From Liquorilactobacillus sucicola DSM 21376 = JCM 15457 (GTDB lineage: Bacteria > Bacillota > Bacilli > Lactobacillales > Lactobacillaceae), in NCBI RefSeq assembly GCF_000612445.1, contig NZ_BALC01000002.1, forward strand, positions 310,001-374,000: 64,000 bases of DNA, given 5' to 3'. Shown one piece after another: positions 9,106 to 18,244 of this stretch. A program made the position numbers and the translations under genes. The notes beneath the pieces are model-generated. The model ran no database searches and was not told the origin of the DNA. It saw only the letters and a program-made list of their open reading frames with translations. Within the stretch, counting starts at the first letter, position 1. The number at the start of each line of letters is the position of its first letter.

Positions 9106-9669
9106 ATGCGTTTATGGATTACTGGATACCGTAGTTATGAACTGAATGTCTTTAAGAAGGACGATCCTAAAGTAGAAGTTCTGAAGAATGTATTGCGTGA
9201 GATGCTAATTCAAAAATTAGAAGAAGGTTTGGAGTGGTTGATCACCGGCGGACAATTAGGTGTCGAGCAGTGGAGTATTGAAGTGGCACTGGAGTTGCAG
9301 AAACAATATCCGGAGTTAAAGGTAGCAATGATACTTCCTTATAGTGATTTTGAAAAAAATTGGAAGGAAGATAAACAACTCACATTTAATGTGTTAAGGA
9401 CAAAAGTAGACTTTTCTGCAAATACTAGTTCTGAACCGTATAAAGCGCCGCAACAATTGAAAAATTGGCAGCAATTTATGCTAGAACATACCGATCAAAT
9501 GATGCTGATCTACGATCCTGAATTCGAGGGTAAAACAAAATATGATTACAATATGGCGAAAAAATATCAAAAAAAACAGAATTATCCTATAATTACAGTA
9601 GATATGGATCAATTACAGACAAGTGCAAATGATTATTTTGAAAGAAAAAGTGAAAATGATTTGCATTAG
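9106..9669 (+). CDS. ypsA: YpsA-like SLOG-superfamily protein (DUF1273)
   Basis: A soluble 187-residue protein of the YpsA/DUF1273 family, a Rossmann-like SLOG fold thought to bind a nucleotide-type ligand. Motifs include LWITGYRSYELNVF at the N-terminus, WLITGGQLGVEQWSIEVA (glycine-rich ligand loop, about residue 43) and LIYDPEFEGKTKYDY near the C-terminus. In B. subtilis YpsA affects cell division, and the next gene is gpsB there too. The ATG at 9106 behind AAAGGAG is chosen over an upstream TTG. The molecular reaction is unknown. Confidence 0.85.
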   Translation: MRLWITGYRSYELNVFKKDDPKVEVLKNVLREMLIQKLEEGLEWLITGGQLGVEQWSIEVALELQKQYPELKVAMILPYSDFEKNWKEDKQLTFNVLRTKVDFSANTSSEPYKAPQQLKNWQQFMLEHTDQMMLIYDPEFEGKTKYDYNMAKKYQKKQNYPIITVDMDQLQTSANDYFERKSENDLH

Positions 9670-9682
9670 AAATGATATTTGA

Positions 9683-9688
9683 TATAAT
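9683..9688 (+). promoter_or_regulatory. candidate -10 box for gpsB
   Basis: A TATAAT hexamer lies in the 67-base gap between ypsA and gpsB, with a weak TTGCAT 16 bases upstream. It suggests gpsB can be transcribed on its own. Confidence 0.4.
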
Positions 9689-9736
9689 AAGAAAGGTTAT
9701 TGAGGAAGTTTCGAATAGGATATGAGGTGCATTTCT

Positions 9737-10078
9737 GTGGAGAAGATAAATTTTACGCCAAAAGACATTGTTAATAAGCATTTTAAACCAAAGATGCGTG
9801 GCTATGATCCAGCAGATGTGGATGAATTCCTTGATGATGTTATTAAGGATTATGAAACGTATTCTAAAGAAACACAGCGTTTGGAGATGGAGAATGATCG
9901 TCTCGTCAGCAAGGTTGATGAATTGACTAAGCAGCTTGCAGTTGGTAAGAGTGGACAGACTGCAAGACCTAGTGCGAGCGTCACTAACATGGATATCTTG
10001 AAACGCTTATCTAATCTTGAACGTCATGTTTTTGGCGCACAATTGAATGATGATATGAATCAGGATAATCGCTTTTAG
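9737..10078 (+). CDS. gpsB: cell-cycle protein GpsB (DivIVA-like)
   Basis: GpsB is a small membrane-associated scaffold that couples penicillin-binding proteins to the divisome. The 113-residue form begins [16 protein letters not shown], then [20 protein letters not shown], the DivIVA-type membrane and PBP-binding surface, followed by a coiled coil (about residues 40-70) and a short C-terminal helix with [11 protein letters not shown] at 9737 fits the family N-terminus and has AGGTG upstream; an ATG at 9722 would add five residues. A gpsB next to ypsA and close to a PBP1A gene is the standard Firmicutes order. Confidence 0.92.
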   Translation: MEKINFTPKDIVNKHFKPKMRGYDPADVDEFLDDVIKDYETYSKETQRLEMENDRLVSKVDELTKQLAVGKSGQTARPSASVTNMDILKRLSNLERHVFGAQLNDDMNQDNRF

Positions 10079-10097
10079 CGAATGATTTAACTTTAAT

Positions 10098-10480
10098 GTA
10101 GGTTTCTGGTAATCGCGGTCTGCAATTAAGCAGGCTGAGGAAAGTCCAAGCTTGCACAGGCTGAGATGTCTGTAGTGATCGTGCTTGCTGAAAAAATAAG
10201 GCAAGGTATTCCTTATGGAATAACGGCAGATAAAAGGACTAAGGCTTTTGCTATGTCTAAGTAGTCTTGAAAGTGCCACAGTGACGAAGCAATGTTGGAA
10301 ACGACATTGGTGGAACGCGGTAAACCCCACGAGCAGGTAACCCAAACTTTGGTAGGGGCGCTTCATGACGGAAATGAACAAATCATGGGGGCGAGTCTTA
10401 TAGGCTCGGAGATAGATGATTACCACCGATTTCGACTCCTGGGTTGAATGACGTACGGAACGTGGCTTATAGAGGCCTAC
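10098..10480 (+). ncRNA. rnpB: RNase P RNA (class B)
   Basis: Catalytic RNA of ribonuclease P, which matures tRNA 5' ends. The region has the conserved core blocks: GAGGAAAGTCC near the 5' end, CCCCACGAGCAGGTAACCC in the middle and GAACGTGGCTTATAGA at the 3' end. The termini pair as helix P1 (GTAGG with CCTAC). The roughly 383-base length and arrangement match the Bacillus-type RNA, and location after gpsB is conserved. Ends are set by the P1 pairing and may be off by a few bases. Confidence 0.93.
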
Positions 10481-10491
10481 ATATATCAGGG

Positions 10492-10530
10492 AAACTGTGG
10501 CAAAACTGATGTTTTGTCACAGTTTTTTTC
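10492..10530 (+). terminator. intrinsic terminator of rnpB
   Basis: A stem of about 15 base pairs (AAACTGTGGCAAAAC against GTTTTGTCACAGTTT, one G-T pair) is followed by a run of T. Confidence 0.85.
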
Positions 10531-10663
10531 AGCTTTGTATATAATATTATGTAACGTAAAGAATGTTTTCTGGGACGCATATTACTTGCATACTAGGAAA
10601 AGAAGTATGGGTTGCAAGAATGAATCTCAGTTTTGCAAATAAGAGTGAAAGAATGGATTAATT

Positions 10664-11800
10664 ATGAAAAAATTTAATTTAATAGCAACAGCAGCGGCTG
10701 GAATTGAGGGACTAGTTGGAAATGAACTGCGACACTTAGGCTACGAAGATGTTGAAGTTGAGAATAGCCGTGTTCGTTATCAAGGAACAGTTGAAGATAT
10801 TATCAAAACTAACCTTTGGCTACGAACTGCTGATCGCGTTAAGATAGTCATCGCTGAATTCACAGCGAAAACATTTGACGAACTTTTTGAGCAGACAAAA
10901 GCTGTATCGTGGGATGAGTATTTAGCTTTAGACTCGGCTTTTCCTGTTGCAGGCAAATCTCAGAAGTCTATTCTGCACAGTGTGCCAGATGTTCAGGCTA
11001 TCGTCAAAAAGGCAATCGTTAATAAAATGAGTGAGATTTATCATCGTCGAACACGCCTGCCAGAAACTGGTGCAACATTTCCGCTAGAAGTGGCAATCAA
11101 TAAAAATCATGTGCTTTTGACTCTAGACACAACGGGTTCAAGTTTATTCAAACGCGGTTATCGAATCGAAAAGGGACCTGCTCCGTTGAAAGAAAATATG
11201 GCTGCTGCTCTAGTACTGTTAGCACATTGGTACCCTGAAAAACCCTTTGTGGATCCTGTTTGTGGTTCAGGAACGATCCCGATTGAAGCTGCGATGATTG
11301 GACACAAGATTGCTCCAGGATTCAATCGAGATTTCGTCTGCGAGAGCTGGGAATGGATTTCTAAGACAATTTCGCAAAATGTTCGTGCTGAAGCTGAGGC
11401 ACAGGCAGACTACGACATTGAACTCGATATTTCTGGTTACGACATCAATGAACGAATGGTTGACATCGCTAAACTAAACGCACAAGAGGCGGGATTGCTG
11501 CACAGCATTCAGTTTAAGCAGATGGCCTTAAAGGATTTCAAAACTACTAAAGAAAATGGAATTATTGTTGCCAATCCTCCTTATGGCGAACGTTTGAACG
11601 ATCAAAACGAAGTACGGAAGCTTTATCGCCAGATGGGGGATGTCTATCGTCCACTGAAAACATGGAGCAAGTATATTTTGACGAGTGATCTGCAATTTGA
11701 GACTTATTATGGGCAGCGTGCAAGCAAACGTCGCAAACTCTACAATGGTTCCTTGCGTACAGATTTATTTCAATATTGGGGACAACGGAAAAAGTATTAA
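10664..11800 (+). CDS. rlmL: THUMP-domain rRNA (guanine-N2) methyltransferase, RlmL type
   Basis: SAM-dependent methyltransferase predicted to modify 23S rRNA guanine N2 (RlmL/YpsC group). The 378-residue protein has an N-terminal ferredoxin-like/THUMP region (about 1-160), then a class I methyltransferase domain with DPVCGSGTIPIEAA (about 197, SAM binding) and NPPYGERL (about 303, the catalytic NPPY motif of N6/N2 methylases). It lacks the second RlmK domain of the E. coli enzyme, as usual in Bacilli. It follows rnpB, matching the B. subtilis ypsC locus. Confidence 0.88.
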   Translation: MKKFNLIATAAAGIEGLVGNELRHLGYEDVEVENSRVRYQGTVEDIIKTNLWLRTADRVKIVIAEFTAKTFDELFEQTKAVSWDEYLALDSAFPVAGKSQKSILHSVPDVQAIVKKAIVNKMSEIYHRRTRLPETGATFPLEVAINKNHVLLTLDTTGSSLFKRGYRIEKGPAPLKENMAAALVLLAHWYPEKPFVDPVCGSGTIPIEAAMIGHKIAPGFNRDFVCESWEWISKTISQNVRAEAEAQADYDIELDISGYDINERMVDIAKLNAQEAGLLHSIQFKQMALKDFKTTKENGIIVANPPYGERLNDQNEVRKLYRQMGDVYRPLKTWSKYILTSDLQFETYYGQRASKRRKLYNGSLRTDLFQYWGQRKKY

Positions 11801-11810
11801 GCTTAGACTA

Positions 11811-11850
11811 AAAAGCAGAAGATCTTGTAGAGAGAGCTCCTGCTTTTTGT
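11811..11850. terminator. terminator between rlmL and the convergent RNase HI-like gene
   Basis: AAAAGCAG (11811-11818) pairs with CTGCTTTT (11840-11847), giving an A-run and T-run on either side, so it may work in both directions. Confidence 0.6.
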
Positions 11851-11870
11851 TATATAGTATATAGTTAGTT

Positions 11871-12274
11871 TCAGGCGGGAAAAAAATGATGCAATCCTTG
11901 AATGGCTAAACTGTGTGCTCCTTTGTTGCTTTTTTCAGGAATCCAACGATTGACTACAAGTGTACATTGGTTTTGCAAATCTGCCAGCAGTGCAAGCTCA
12001 TCTGGATATGACTTACTATAATTTTTTTCAATACTTGAGATCACAATTTTGCTGTCACTGTGGAAAAGAATAGTTTCCGTGGTGTCATAGTATTTAATAA
12101 CGGCTTCAAACCCTTTGATTGCCGCAAGAAATTCTGCACGGTGGTTTGAAGCAAGCGGCAGTTTGTAATAGAGTTGCTGCTGCCCAGATTCGGCAACAAT
12201 AAGTACGCCTGCTGCGCTTGGACCCGGATTGCCTTGGTAGCAGCATCTGTATATAATTTAATCGTTAAAATCAC
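11871..12274 (-). pseudogene. RNase HI-like protein, frameshifted
   Basis: From GTG at 12274 the reading begins MILTIKLYTDAATK, the first catalytic aspartate strand of an RNase H fold, then loses frame. One added G near 12233 (AAGGCAAT to AAGGGCAAT) restores TKGNPGPSAAGVLI, then NHRAEFLAAIKGFE (catalytic glutamate), HSDSKIV (catalytic aspartate) and a C-terminal KGAHSLA, giving about 134 residues, the size of the reverse-transcriptase-like RNase HI family of Firmicutes. The repaired reading is coherent to its stop at 11871-11873. Broken gene or sequencing deletion are both possible. Confidence 0.75.
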
Positions 12275-12295
12275 ATCCTTAAGGGGGAAGATACA

Positions 12296-12670
12296 ATGAA
12301 AGAAAAATTTTTTTATCAGCCTGATTTTCCGACGACCATCATCTGTTGGTCATACACTTTTATCATACTACTTTTAGGTTTTATCTTGTGGTTGGAAATT
12401 ACGTTTTTTCAAGTCTGGACATTGCTTGCTCTGCTCGTCTTTCTTGCAGTTGCAGCTTTGCAGATAGTGTTGCGCAAAGTTGAGTTAACTCAAGATGAGC
12501 TGATTTTGCATACGGTTATTCCGCAGAATGCAAAAAAGTTTCGTTTGAATGACATTGAAAATGTCTCACGGAAGAGAGCTAAGCTGAGTATTCAAACTAA
12601 GTATCAAACTTATAGTTTTTTCGTAAAACCTAGCTCTGGAGAAAAACTTTACAATTCGCTTAATAGATAA
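12296..12670 (+). CDS. ebsA: EbsA-family membrane protein
   Basis: A 124-residue protein with two adjacent membrane helices (about residues 16-36 and 40-60) and a soluble C-terminal region (VELTQDELILHT, then NDIENVSRKRAKLSI), the layout of EbsA-like proteins, named after an Enterococcus locus linked to surface-protein expression. The position between an RNase HI-like gene and fhs recurs in lactobacilli. Function is not established, and the family call rests on architecture and context. Confidence 0.6.
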   Translation: MKEKFFYQPDFPTTIICWSYTFIILLLGFILWLEITFFQVWTLLALLVFLAVAALQIVLRKVELTQDELILHTVIPQNAKKFRLNDIENVSRKRAKLSIQTKYQTYSFFVKPSSGEKLYNSLNR

Positions 12671-12820
12671 TCTTAATGTTCGCTTTTGAGTGCGCTGATG
12701 GGTAAAAAAGCAAAATAATAAAATAAAAATAGGCTGAATAAATGACATTGATAGATGTATAAGTTATACTATTGATTGTTAACATGTTTTATTAATTTCC
12801 TAGCAGGAGGCCAACAAGTA

Positions 12821-14478
12821 GTGAAAGATATTGAAATAGCACAACAAAATAAAATGAACAAAATAACAGATGTGGCAGAAAAAATCGGTTTGAAACCAGA
12901 TGAGATCGAGCAGTATGGTACATATAAAGCAAAAATAAAATTGCCTGTAACTGCTAAAACAAAGACTAAGGGCAAACTGATTTTGGTTACGGCGATTAAT
13001 CCCACCCCTGCAGGTGAAGGAAAATCAACAGTAACTGTCGGTTTGGGTGATGCATTCAGCTTATTAAAGAAAAAGGTCATGATTGCGCTGCGCGAACCTT
13101 CGTTAGGACCAGTGATGGGAATGAAGGGTGGGGCAACAGGTGGCGGTTTTTCGCAAGTTGTCCCAATGGAAGACATTAACCTGCATTTTACAGGTGACAT
13201 GCATGCTTTGACAACCGCTAATAATACTTTAGCAGCTCTAGTTGACAATCATATTTATCAGGGAAACAAATTACATATTGACCAGCGACGGGTTATTTGG
13301 AAGCGAGTTTTGGATATCAATGATCGGGCTCTACGCCATGTTGTAATCGGAATTGGCGGTGTAACACAAGGAATTCCGCGGGAAGATGGTTTCGATATCA
13401 CTGTCGCAAGTGAATTAATGGCGATTCTGTGCCTAGCTGAGGATATCGCTGATCTGAAAAAAAGAATTGGGCAGATCGTTGTCGGATATACTACTGCTAA
13501 AGAACCAGTTACAGTGGACCAATTGGGGGTTACCGGAGCGATTGCTCTGTTATTGAAAGATGCAATTAAGCCCAATCTTGTTCAAACATTAGCACATACA
13601 CCAGCCATCATTCATGGGGGTCCGTTCGCTAATATTGCACATGGTTGTAATAGCGTTCTTGCAACACAGACTGCGCTGAAATTGGCGGATTATACTTTGA
13701 CTGAGGCAGGTTTTGGGGCTGACTTAGGTGCTGAAAAGTTTATGGATATTAAGACGCCGGTCCTAGGCAAGACGCCTGATACGGTAGTGATTGTTGCAAC
13801 TGTGCGAGCACTCAAAATGCACGGTGGGGTGGCCAAAAATGAGCTTGAAGAAGAAAATCTTGCTGCTCTTCAAAAGGGGTATGTCAACTTACAAAAACAT
13901 ATCGCAAGTATGAAACGTTACAATGTCCCTGTTGTTGTTGCTATTAATCAGTTCACATCAGATACTGAGGCCGAACTGGCTAAGCTGCAGCAATTATGTG
14001 CTGATGATAAAACAACAGCAGTTGTTGCTGATGTTTGGGGCAAAGGCGGTGCAGGCGCAGTCGAATTGGCTAAAAAAGTGCTTGAAACGTGTGAACAAGA
14101 TAATGAATTTGCTCCGCTTTATGCAGCTGATGACGAGCTGGAAACCAAAATTGAGAAAATCGTAACTGAAATTTACGGTGGTGCCAAGGTCGAATATGGC
14201 GTAAAGCTAAGCGCCAACTGAAGCGATTTAAGGAACTGGGGTGGGATCGTCTGCCAGTATGTATGGCCAAAACGCAATATTCACTTTCTGATAATGCCAA
14301 ATTCTTAGGAGCACCTAAGGACTTTACGATTCATGTGCGCGAGTTCATGCCTAAGCTCGGGGCACAATTCATTGTTGCACTGACAGGAAATGTCTTGACG
14401 ATGCCCGGCTTGCCTAAGGTTCCAGCTGCAAATGGAATGGAACTTAGTGATGATGGAACGATATCAGGCTTGTACTAA
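12821..14478 (+). pseudogene. fhs: formate--tetrahydrofolate ligase, frameshifted near the C-terminus
   Basis: Fhs makes 10-formyl-tetrahydrofolate from formate, THF and ATP, feeding purine and one-carbon metabolism. The GTG at 12821 follows AGGAGG. Family motifs are clear: [19 protein letters not shown] (P-loop), [19 protein letters not shown], and [13 protein letters not shown]. After KVEYG (about 14198) the frame runs into an early stop at 14219. One inserted base restores [26 protein letters not shown] through GTISGLY at 14478, for about 552 residues, the family norm. pflB at 34.2 kb makes formate, so an intact Fhs would fit the metabolism. Confidence 0.88.
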
Positions 14479-14528
14479 AAGCAAGGATAGTTCTCGGATA
14501 TATTAAGTTTTTTGCAAATTCAATTTCA

Positions 14529-14570
14529 AGGGCTGTGATAGAATATTCTTTCTGTCATGGCCTTTTTTGT
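14529..14570 (+). terminator. intrinsic terminator after fhs
   Basis: GGCTGTGATAGAA and TTCTGTCATGGCC form an imperfect stem around a short loop, followed by TTTTTTG. Confidence 0.65.
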
Positions 14571-14693
14571 TGCATCTTTAAGCTTTCAGGCTTTAAAAAT
14601 AATCCTAAGCATGATAGATTGACATCGGACAGATAAAATATTACAGTTATTATACTTACAAAAAGTAATTAAAACGAATTGAGGGTGAGTACC

Positions 14694-15737
14694 GTGATTG
14701 ATCCGCAAAAAATAGTTTTTGGTCTGGACTCATTTGGGGACATTCCCACAGATGACGCAAACAAATTAATGACACAGGCACAAGCTATTCGTCAGGTTGT
14801 TACTGAAGCAAAAGTTGCTGATGAACTTGGAATTGATGTAATTGCATTAGGCGAACATCATCGCTCAGAATATGCAATTTCTAGTCCTGAAACAGTACTT
14901 GCAGGAATCGCGACGCAGACGAAGCAGATTACTTTAGCATCCGGGGTGACAGTGCTTAGTTCGGATGATCCAGTGAGGGTTTATGAACGTTTTGCAACAC
15001 TTGATGCGCTATCAAACGGACGTGCAGAGGTTGTTCTTGGACGTGGATCATTTACCGAATCATTTCCATTATTTGGCTATGATTTGAGCGATTATGATTT
15101 ACTTTTTGAAGAAAAAATAAATCTTTTTTCACGGCTGCTGGAAGAAGGTACAATTACGTGGTCCGGCAAGACACGTGCTGCACTGGATGGCATTGAAGTT
15201 TTTCCTAAGACAGAAAAGGGTCACTTAGCTACACGAGTGGCGGTCGGCGGTTCACCTGAATCAGTCGTTCGTGCTGCACGCTATGGTTTTCCAATAACTT
15301 TAGCAATAATTGGCGGTTCACCCAAGCGCTTTACATCTTATGTCAAGCTTTATCAAAAAGCAGCTCAAAAGTTTGGCACACAGACGGCTCCAATTGCTTT
15401 TCATTCGCATGGTGTGATTGCTGACAGTGATGAAGAAGCTATGACGCTGGCTTGGGAACATATTCGTAAAAGCATGGTTCGGATTGGTAATGAACGAGGC
15501 TGGGTTCCAATGTCGCGTACACAGTTTGAACAGGAAGTTAAACAAGGATCTATTTATGCGGGTTCTCCGGAAACAGTTGCGCAAAAATTAGCGGCAGCAA
15601 TCAGACAATTAGGTGCTGGCCGTTTTGAACTAGCATATGGTGCGGGGGAATTAGCGGCTACAAAGAGGCTGCGTACGATTGAACTATATGCGACTAAAGT
15701 AATTCCACGTGTGCGTGAAATTTTAGCTGAGGAGTGA
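14694..15737 (+). CDS. LLM-class flavin-dependent oxidoreductase
   Basis: A 347-residue bacterial luciferase-like TIM-barrel protein, probably an FMN- or F420-type oxidoreductase of unknown substrate. GEHHRSEYAISSPE near residue 60, GVTVLSSDDPVRVYERFATLDALSNGRAEVVLGRGSF near 100, and the later GGSPESVVRAARYGFP are typical of the family. GTG at 14694 sits six bases after GAGGGTG and is chosen over an upstream TTG without a ribosome binding site. Its stop overlaps or abuts the next gene, a Rossmann reductase, so the two probably form a redox pair. Confidence 0.82.
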   Translation: MIDPQKIVFGLDSFGDIPTDDANKLMTQAQAIRQVVTEAKVADELGIDVIALGEHHRSEYAISSPETVLAGIATQTKQITLASGVTVLSSDDPVRVYERFATLDALSNGRAEVVLGRGSFTESFPLFGYDLSDYDLLFEEKINLFSRLLEEGTITWSGKTRAALDGIEVFPKTEKGHLATRVAVGGSPESVVRAARYGFPITLAIIGGSPKRFTSYVKLYQKAAQKFGTQTAPIAFHSHGVIADSDEEAMTLAWEHIRKSMVRIGNERGWVPMSRTQFEQEVKQGSIYAGSPETVAQKLAAAIRQLGAGRFELAYGAGELAATKRLRTIELYATKVIPRVREILAEE

Positions 15738-15742
15738 AGAAA

Positions 15743-16432
15743 GTGGCAGAGACTCTTGGAATTTTAGGTGCAGGCAAATTAGGAACTGTACTGGGACAGC
15801 TGGCAGTAGCTGCGGGCTATAATGTTTTGATAGCGGGTTCCGGCAGCAAGGAAAAGATTGAACTGACAGTAGAAACGCTTGTGCCCCAGGCAGTTCCAAC
15901 TACAGCTGCCGTGGCTTGCCAGCAAGCAGATACCATAATACTTGCGCTTCCACTAGGCAAGTATCTGACTTTATCGCCATCAGCTTTAGCTGGTAAGACG
16001 GTTATCGATGCAATGAACTATTGGTGGGAAGTTGATGGACCACGACCGGATTTAACGGATCCGCATCGTTCTTCAAGCGAACTGGTTGCAGCTTTTCTTA
16101 AGAAGAGTCATGTTGTCAAAGCTTTTAATCATATCGGCTACCATGATCTGTTTGATGAACCGCGTCCGCATGGTCAAGCGGGAAGAAAGGCGGTCGCCAT
16201 TGCAGGCGATGAACAAAAATACGTTGAGAAAGCAGCTGAATTAGTCGAAAGGTTCGGATTTGACCCGGTTTACGCTGGACCCTTAGCTGCGGGAATCAGG
16301 ATGGAACCAGGAAGTGCTGTTTTTGGTGCTAATGTTGCTGCAGATGAACTAAAAAAATTACTGGCAGATTTTGAAAAGACGAAACGTGGCAAAGAGGTTT
16401 TTCTTGCTCGTAAGAAGGCTGAGAGAAATTAG
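15743..16432 (+). CDS. NADPH-dependent F420-reductase-like Rossmann protein
   Basis: About 229 residues with an N-terminal nucleotide-binding motif (LGILGAGKLGTVLGQLA), AADTIILALPLGKY-type second half and DAMNYWWEVDGPRPDL, followed by KAFNHIGYHDL, all like the NADP oxidoreductase/F420-dependent family (COG2085). GTG at 15743 is favoured by GAGGAG eight bases upstream; another GTG at 15734 overlaps the preceding stop. Firmicutes lacking F420 carry such proteins with unknown substrates. Coupling to the upstream flavin monooxygenase-like gene suggests a shared pathway. Confidence 0.75.
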   Translation: MAETLGILGAGKLGTVLGQLAVAAGYNVLIAGSGSKEKIELTVETLVPQAVPTTAAVACQQADTIILALPLGKYLTLSPSALAGKTVIDAMNYWWEVDGPRPDLTDPHRSSSELVAAFLKKSHVVKAFNHIGYHDLFDEPRPHGQAGRKAVAIAGDEQKYVEKAAELVERFGFDPVYAGPLAAGIRMEPGSAVFGANVAADELKKLLADFEKTKRGKEVFLARKKAERN

Positions 16433-16632
16433 CACAAATTTGACTGACAGTTAACAAGTTGGAATTTTGCCTTTGGCGACTCCAGCTTGCTTTTTTATAC
16501 ATAATGCCGAATGCTCAGTCACTTAGCCGCAAAGTTTTAATTAGACGGTGTCTTGAATCAATTGATAAAAAGTTGCTTCAAGGTAACGATAGCTAGTATG
16601 TTAAAAAAGTAACGATTTGAAAGGTGATATTT

Positions 16633-17577
16633 ATGAAAAAAGGCGTCTTATTAATTAATTTAGGAACTCCTAAAACACCAACTAAAAGGGATGTGCGGAC
16701 ATATCTAAAACGTTTTTTGGGTGACCAGCGTGTCATTGACATGCCTAGATGGCAGTGGAAACCGATTCTGAATCTGATGATTCTACCACATCGTCCCGCT
16801 AAGTCGGCTGAACTATACCGAAAGATATGGTCAGAACAACAAGGATCACCGCTTCAATATTATACTGAACAGCAAACGAAGAAATTACAGAGGCATCTTC
16901 CGGAATATACTGTCAAATATGCAATGAGCTACAGCAAGCCTTTTATTGCGGATGTACTGGAGTCCTTTGAAACCGAGCATATTGACGCATTGACAATTAT
17001 TCCTCTTTACCCACAGTATTCGACAACGACTGTTGGTTCAGTGGTTGATGATATCAATCAATTTTATTACCAGCGTGCGCGTATCCCGTCTTTACATATT
17101 ATTACTGACTTTTGCAGTACGAAAGAATATATACGGTTACTATCGAATAAAGTCAAAAACATCTACACTTCATTCAAACCTGATAAAGTAATTTTTTCGT
17201 ATCATGGTATTCCTGTCAGTTATATTGCTAAAGGCGACCCTTATCAAGACCGCTGCAATCTGACAACTAAGCTGATCATGGAACAGCTGGGAGATATCCC
17301 TTATATTCAGACATATCAGTCTCGATTTGGTCCGGCTGAGTGGCTGACTCCAGCAACTGATGCAACATTAAAAGAGCTGCCAGCTAAAGGAAATAAAAAA
17401 GTTTTGGTAGTTTCGCCTAGCTTTGTTTCTGACTGTCTGGAGACACTCTATGAATTGGATATTGAAAATCGGGCTTATTTTTTGGAAAATGGTGGAACTG
17501 AGTTTAAAATGTTGTCTGCTTTAAATGATGACGAGGCATTTATTGATGTTTTAGAACAATTGGTGCGTAAACCGTAA
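16633..17577 (+). CDS. hemH: ferrochelatase (coproporphyrin type)
   Basis: HemH/CpfC inserts ferrous iron into a porphyrin. The 314-residue protein begins KGVLLINLGTPKTP, has YSKPFI and IPLYPQYSTTTVGS, and the catalytic histidine at about H191 in FSYHGIP; the C-terminal SPSFVSDCLETLYELDIE holds the acidic residue that pairs with it. The ATG at 16633 follows GAAAGGTG. No other heme-synthesis gene is in the window, and most lactobacilli cannot make heme, so it may act on imported porphyrin. Transcribed alone, with a terminator after it. Confidence 0.92.
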   Translation: MKKGVLLINLGTPKTPTKRDVRTYLKRFLGDQRVIDMPRWQWKPILNLMILPHRPAKSAELYRKIWSEQQGSPLQYYTEQQTKKLQRHLPEYTVKYAMSYSKPFIADVLESFETEHIDALTIIPLYPQYSTTTVGSVVDDINQFYYQRARIPSLHIITDFCSTKEYIRLLSNKVKNIYTSFKPDKVIFSYHGIPVSYIAKGDPYQDRCNLTTKLIMEQLGDIPYIQTYQSRFGPAEWLTPATDATLKELPAKGNKKVLVVSPSFVSDCLETLYELDIENRAYFLENGGTEFKMLSALNDDEAFIDVLEQLVRKP

Positions 17578-17688
17578 GTAGAAAAAAGCTGATCTTAACG
17601 CATTTAATGTCATTATTGCAGATAGCGGTAGGGTAAAAGATAATTATTGGGATGCTGCATACAATAAATTTCATAAAAGAAACTAATG

Positions 17689-17736
17689 GCATAAGTTAAA
17701 TGACTCATATTAGAGAATTTTACTTATGCTTTTTTG
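17689..17736 (+). terminator. intrinsic terminator after hemH
   Basis: GCATAAGT (17689-17696) and ACTTATGC (17722-17729), extended inward by A/T pairs, precede seven T. Confidence 0.75.
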
Positions 17737-17747
17737 TGTTAACCAAG

Positions 17748-17796
17748 TTGACATAAGCACTTTGTTTAAGTAATATAGTTTAGTAAGTTAACTAAA
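17748..17796 (+). promoter_or_regulatory. promoter and palindromic operator of the MarR-CDF operon
   Basis: TTGACA (17748-17753), a 17-base spacer and TAATAT (17771-17776) form a near-consensus promoter. TTTAGT and ACTAAA (17779-17784, 17791-17796) make an inverted repeat just downstream of the -10 box, well placed for autorepression by the MarR protein. Confidence 0.65.
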
Positions 17797-17821
17797 ACAA
17801 TTTAAAAAATGGAGGGCGGTT

Positions 17822-18244
17822 ATGGTTGATTTAAAAAAAGCCTATTATAGTCTTTATGACAAAATAATGGCTGAACAGCTTAAGCAAGAAAGTGCACTGA
17901 AAATACCTTTTGAAAACATTACTCCAAATGATGAGTTTTATTTGGATATCTTGTATCGACACAAAGGGATAACTTTATCAGAGTTTGCAAGCCTAGCAAA
18001 AGTTACCAAGCCCGGGGCAACTCACATTATTACTAGATTTGAAAAATTAGGTGCTGTATATCGTACACAATCAAGCACGGATAAACGTGTCTATCATTTG
18101 GAATTAAACAGTGCACTCATAACCTATTATCAGAAGAGCTATCAGATCTTTGATGATATCTTCCGAAAGATGGAATTGTGCTTGAAGCCTGATGAAGTTT
18201 CGTTCCTAATTGATTTATTTAAAAAAATGGAGGGCGTGTTATGA
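17822..18244 (+). CDS. MarR-family transcriptional regulator
   Basis: A 140-residue winged-helix regulator. The helix-turn-helix lies in ITLSEFASLAKVTKPGATHIITRFEKLG (about residues 50-77) and the wing in SSTDKRVYHLELN. It overlaps the following cation-diffusion transporter gene by four bases (ATGA), so it probably controls it in response to the transported metal or a related stress. The palindrome in its own promoter suggests autoregulation. The effector cannot be read from sequence. Confidence 0.85.
   Translation: MVDLKKAYYSLYDKIMAEQLKQESALKIPFENITPNDEFYLDILYRHKGITLSEFASLAKVTKPGATHIITRFEKLGAVYRTQSSTDKRVYHLELNSALITYYQKSYQIFDDIFRKMELCLKPDEVSFLIDLFKKMEGVL

Noticed and set aside
10007-10426. 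Open frame on the minus strand over the rnpB region
   Set aside because: It overlaps the end of gpsB and most of the RNase P RNA in antisense and shows no protein features.
10448-10642. 64-codon plus-strand frame after rnpB
   Set aside because: It covers the 3' end of rnpB and its terminator and has no ribosome binding site.
14263-14478. Separate small protein after fhs
   Set aside because: Its sequence is the normal C-terminus of Fhs, displaced by a one-base frame break.
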